A DNA stretch of 64,000 nucleotides from Dyadobacter sp. SG02. Lineage in GTDB: Bacteria; Bacteroidota; Bacteroidia; Cytophagales; Spirosomataceae. The DNA lies in the NCBI RefSeq assembly GCF_900109045.1, contig NZ_FNYL01000003.1, positions 587,134 through 651,133 of the forward strand, read 5' to 3'. Numbering within the stretch: position 1 is the first letter of the stretch; the number at the start of each line of letters is the position of its first letter. The position numbers and the translations under genes are program-made. This document shows, one piece after another, positions 62,303-64,000 of this stretch. The notes under the pieces were generated by a model. That model was given only the letters and a program-made list of their open reading frames with translations, did not search any database and had not been told where the DNA came from.

Positions 62303-63637
62303 ATGATCTTTGTCATCGTTCTCGCTGCTATCGCGTTTATAGTACTCAGTTCCACAGTTTTGAAGATGCACCCGCTCGTCGGGTTGCTGCTGGCGGCGCT
62401 TGGCGTGGGCGTTTTCGCCGGGCTGCCGATTGATAAACTCGCCGAGACTATTGGAAAAGGTTTTGGTGAATTAATGTCCAAAATAGGGCTGATGGTGATT
62501 CTCGGCTGTGTGATAGGCGCCATTCTGGACAAATCCGGTGCAGCGATCAAGGTGGCGGATGTGATATTAAAGCTGTTCGGCGAAAAGCGACCTGCATTTG
62601 CGATGTCGGTCATCGGCGGCATTGTCGGCATTCCCGTATTCTGCGATTCGGGATTCATTATTTTGCATAAACTGAACCAGATCGTCGCAAAGCGAACGGG
62701 TAAGCCACTCGCTACCATTGCATTGTCTTTATCCGGCGGTTTATTTGCCACCCATACGCTCGTGCCGCCCACGCCCGGGCCATTATCCGCGGCCGGTAAC
62801 CTGGGCATTCCGGATTCAATCGGGTTGGTCATTCTGATAGGGCTCATCGTTTCCATTCCGAGCCTTTTCTTGTCTACCTGGTTTGCCGGGAAATATGCGA
62901 AGAATGTAAAACTGGTAGAGGATGCGGCAGTGGAAGAGCCGAAAATGATCGAGGAGCAGTTGCTACCACCTGCGTGGAAGGCATTCATGCCCATCGTTCT
63001 TCCTATTTTACTCATTACCCTAGCCTCTTTTGCCAAAATCCTGCATTTCCCGGAAGAACTGACGCGCTGGCTGAACTTTCTCGGTAGTCCGCTGGTATCG
63101 TTCCTTCTGGCGATATTTTTCAGCTACTCCCTTTTTCCTGAAAATGCTGCACAACGCATGATGGCCTGCTTCAAGAGCGGTATCGAGCATTGTGGCACCA
63201 CGCTCGTACTCGTAGGCGCAGGAGGGGCTTTCGGGGCTATTTTGAAGGAAACTTCCTTGAAAGATATGGTGAGCGAATGGTTGCTACACAATGAAATGTC
63301 GGGTGGCTACTTGCTGGTGATCGCTTTTCTGATTGCAGTTTTTTTCAAGACCGCACAAGGCTCGACAACTTCCGCGATGGTACTTACCACGAGCATCCTG
63401 GCGCCACTATTGGCGTCCCTCGGTTTTGTAACGCCCGTTCAAATAACATTGGTGGTCATGGCAGTAGGCAGCGGCGCAATGATCGTATCGCATACAAACG
63501 ACGCGTGGTTCTGGGTGGTGTCGCAATTCACAGGTATTTCAGCGAAGGACACCTACCGCACACATACCATACTCACCGGCTTGCAGGGTGTCGCGAGCTT
63601 TTTGACGACGATGATATTGTATTTGATTCTAGGCTGA
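62303..63637 (+). CDS. GntP-family sugar-acid permease
   Basis: About 12 membrane helices in 444 residues. The family landmark GGLFATHTLVPPTPGPLSAAG contains the substrate-path prolines, and the C-terminal AQGSTTSAMVLTTSILAP and SHTNDAWFWVVSQF repeats match gluconate:H+ symporters. It should import gluconate or another hexonate. It starts two bases after the esterase stop and is probably co-transcribed with it, which suggests uptake of an acid released by the esterase. Confidence 0.93.
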   Translation: MIFVIVLAAIAFIVLSSTVLKMHPLVGLLLAALGVGVFAGLPIDKLAETIGKGFGELMSKIGLMVILGCVIGAILDKSGAAIKVADVILKLFGEKRPAFAMSVIGGIVGIPVFCDSGFIILHKLNQIVAKRTGKPLATIALSLSGGLFATHTLVPPTPGPLSAAGNLGIPDSIGLVILIGLIVSIPSLFLSTWFAGKYAKNVKLVEDAAVEEPKMIEEQLLPPAWKAFMPIVLPILLITLASFAKILHFPEELTRWLNFLGSPLVSFLLAIFFSYSLFPENAAQRMMACFKSGIEHCGTTLVLVGAGGAFGAILKETSLKDMVSEWLLHNEMSGGYLLVIAFLIAVFFKTAQGSTTSAMVLTTSILAPLLASLGFVTPVQITLVVMAVGSGAMIVSHTNDAWFWVVSQFTGISAKDTYRTHTILTGLQGVASFLTTMILYLILG

Positions 63638-63672
63638 TTGGCGTCAGGTGAGGTCAGGGGTTGTTTTCTTAC

Positions 63673-64000
63673 GGTGCGCTGCACCTTGAATTTTCAGGAA
63701 TTATTAACGATTGTTTCTACAATTCTTATGGTGCTCTGCACCTTTACATTTTGCCGCGATTATGTCAAGGTGCATCGCACCGCAAGAATTGTAGAATTGA
63801 ATATGGCGCATTAAATCCGTCAAGGTGCATCGCACCGCAAGAATTGTAGAATTGAATATGGCGCATTAAATCCGTCAAGGTGCAGCGCACCGCAAGAATT
63901 GTAGATGCATCGCACCGCAAGAATTGTAGAATTGAATATGGCGTATTAAATCCGTCAAGGTGCAGCGCACCGCGAGAATTGTAGGTGCATCGCACCGCAA
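63673..64000. repeat. Array of palindromic repeats, continuing past the window
   Basis: Short palindromes GGTGC-NNN-GCACC recur. Two lie in one orientation (63673-63685, 63730-63742), then at least three direct copies of a 55-base unit (starting 63766, 63821, 63876; next start 63956, 80 bases later because a 25-base piece is duplicated). A unit reads GGTGCA(T/G)CGCACCGC, then AAGAATTGTAGA, then an AT-rich part. The loop bases vary (ATC, AGC, GCT, TCT) while the stem does not. It fills the last 330 bases. No gene lies in 63638-64000. Confidence 0.93.

Noticed and set aside
63765..63995. Protein encoded by the terminal repeats
   Set aside because: An open frame exists but only mirrors the repeat unit (repeated short Arg/Cys/Thr words); no start context or homology.
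63766..64000. CRISPR array
   Set aside because: The would-be spacers are identical to each other, repeats are unequal in period (55 and 80 bases), and no cas gene is near.

Overview
The window looks like chromosomal DNA of a Bacteroidota bacterium, most likely a Cytophagales/Spirosomataceae relative of Dyadobacter. This rests on near-50% GC, absence of Shine-Dalgarno leaders, promoter boxes of the Bacteroidota type (TAnnTTTG), many 4-bp ATGA gene overlaps, and family content (DUF4136 lipoprotein, DUF1460 amidase, SLBB-type exporter with Wzm/Wzt, CzcA-type pump). The genus is an inference. I see no phage, insertion sequence, CRISPR array, tRNA or rRNA.

Layout. 1-6.7 kb holds the end of a serine hydrolase, a PIN-domain toxin-like gene overlapping a 48-residue partner, a Fic protein, a divergent B12-binding radical SAM protein with an unusual cysteine spacing, nagA, a pentapeptide-repeat protein and thioredoxin. 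6.8-24.4 kb is one long minus-strand surface-polysaccharide operon. It runs from SLBB exporter, chain-length protein, Wzm and Wzt through an amino-sugar aminotransferase, WbqC protein and acyltransferase to glycosyltransferases, a polymerase/ligase-like membrane protein and an acyltransferase. 24.6-27.7 kb carries a topoisomerase IV B-like gene and pheA, closed by a perfect 20-bp terminator stem. 27.8-31.2 kb is a three-gene cell-envelope operon including an unrecognised 722-residue protein. 31.5-36.5 kb has a DinB-like protein, a possible small RNA, an OmpR-type two-component pair, an MscS channel and a DUF1460 amidase. 36.6-41.5 kb is a maltodextrin module: a GH13 amylase diverging from beta-phosphoglucomutase and a GH65 phosphorylase. 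41.6-51.0 kb has a TPR protein, a lone receiver protein, a YtxH pair, and rpoN followed by its own NtrC-type activator and a kinase. 51.2-59.0 kb is a heavy-metal RND efflux operon led by its own regulator/kinase genes. 59.1-63.6 kb has an App1-type phosphatidate phosphatase diverging from a diacylglycerol-kinase-like gene, then an esterase-GntP pair. The last 330 bases are an array of palindromic repeats that runs off the edge.

How it fits together. The polysaccharide operon should build, modify, extend and export an envelope glycan. The GH65/beta-PGM/GH13 set should convert maltose and dextrins to glucose and glucose 6-phosphate. rpoN with its neighbours suggests a self-contained sigma-54 circuit. 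App1 and the lipid kinase would catalyse opposite steps between diacylglycerol and phosphatidate. The items most worth a second look are the terminal repeat array, hairpins built from 7-8-nt iterated units, the glycosyltransferase paralogue that has lost its DxD motif, the App1/lipid-kinase divergence, the PIN/48-residue pair, the unrecognised 722-residue protein and the candidate small RNA.
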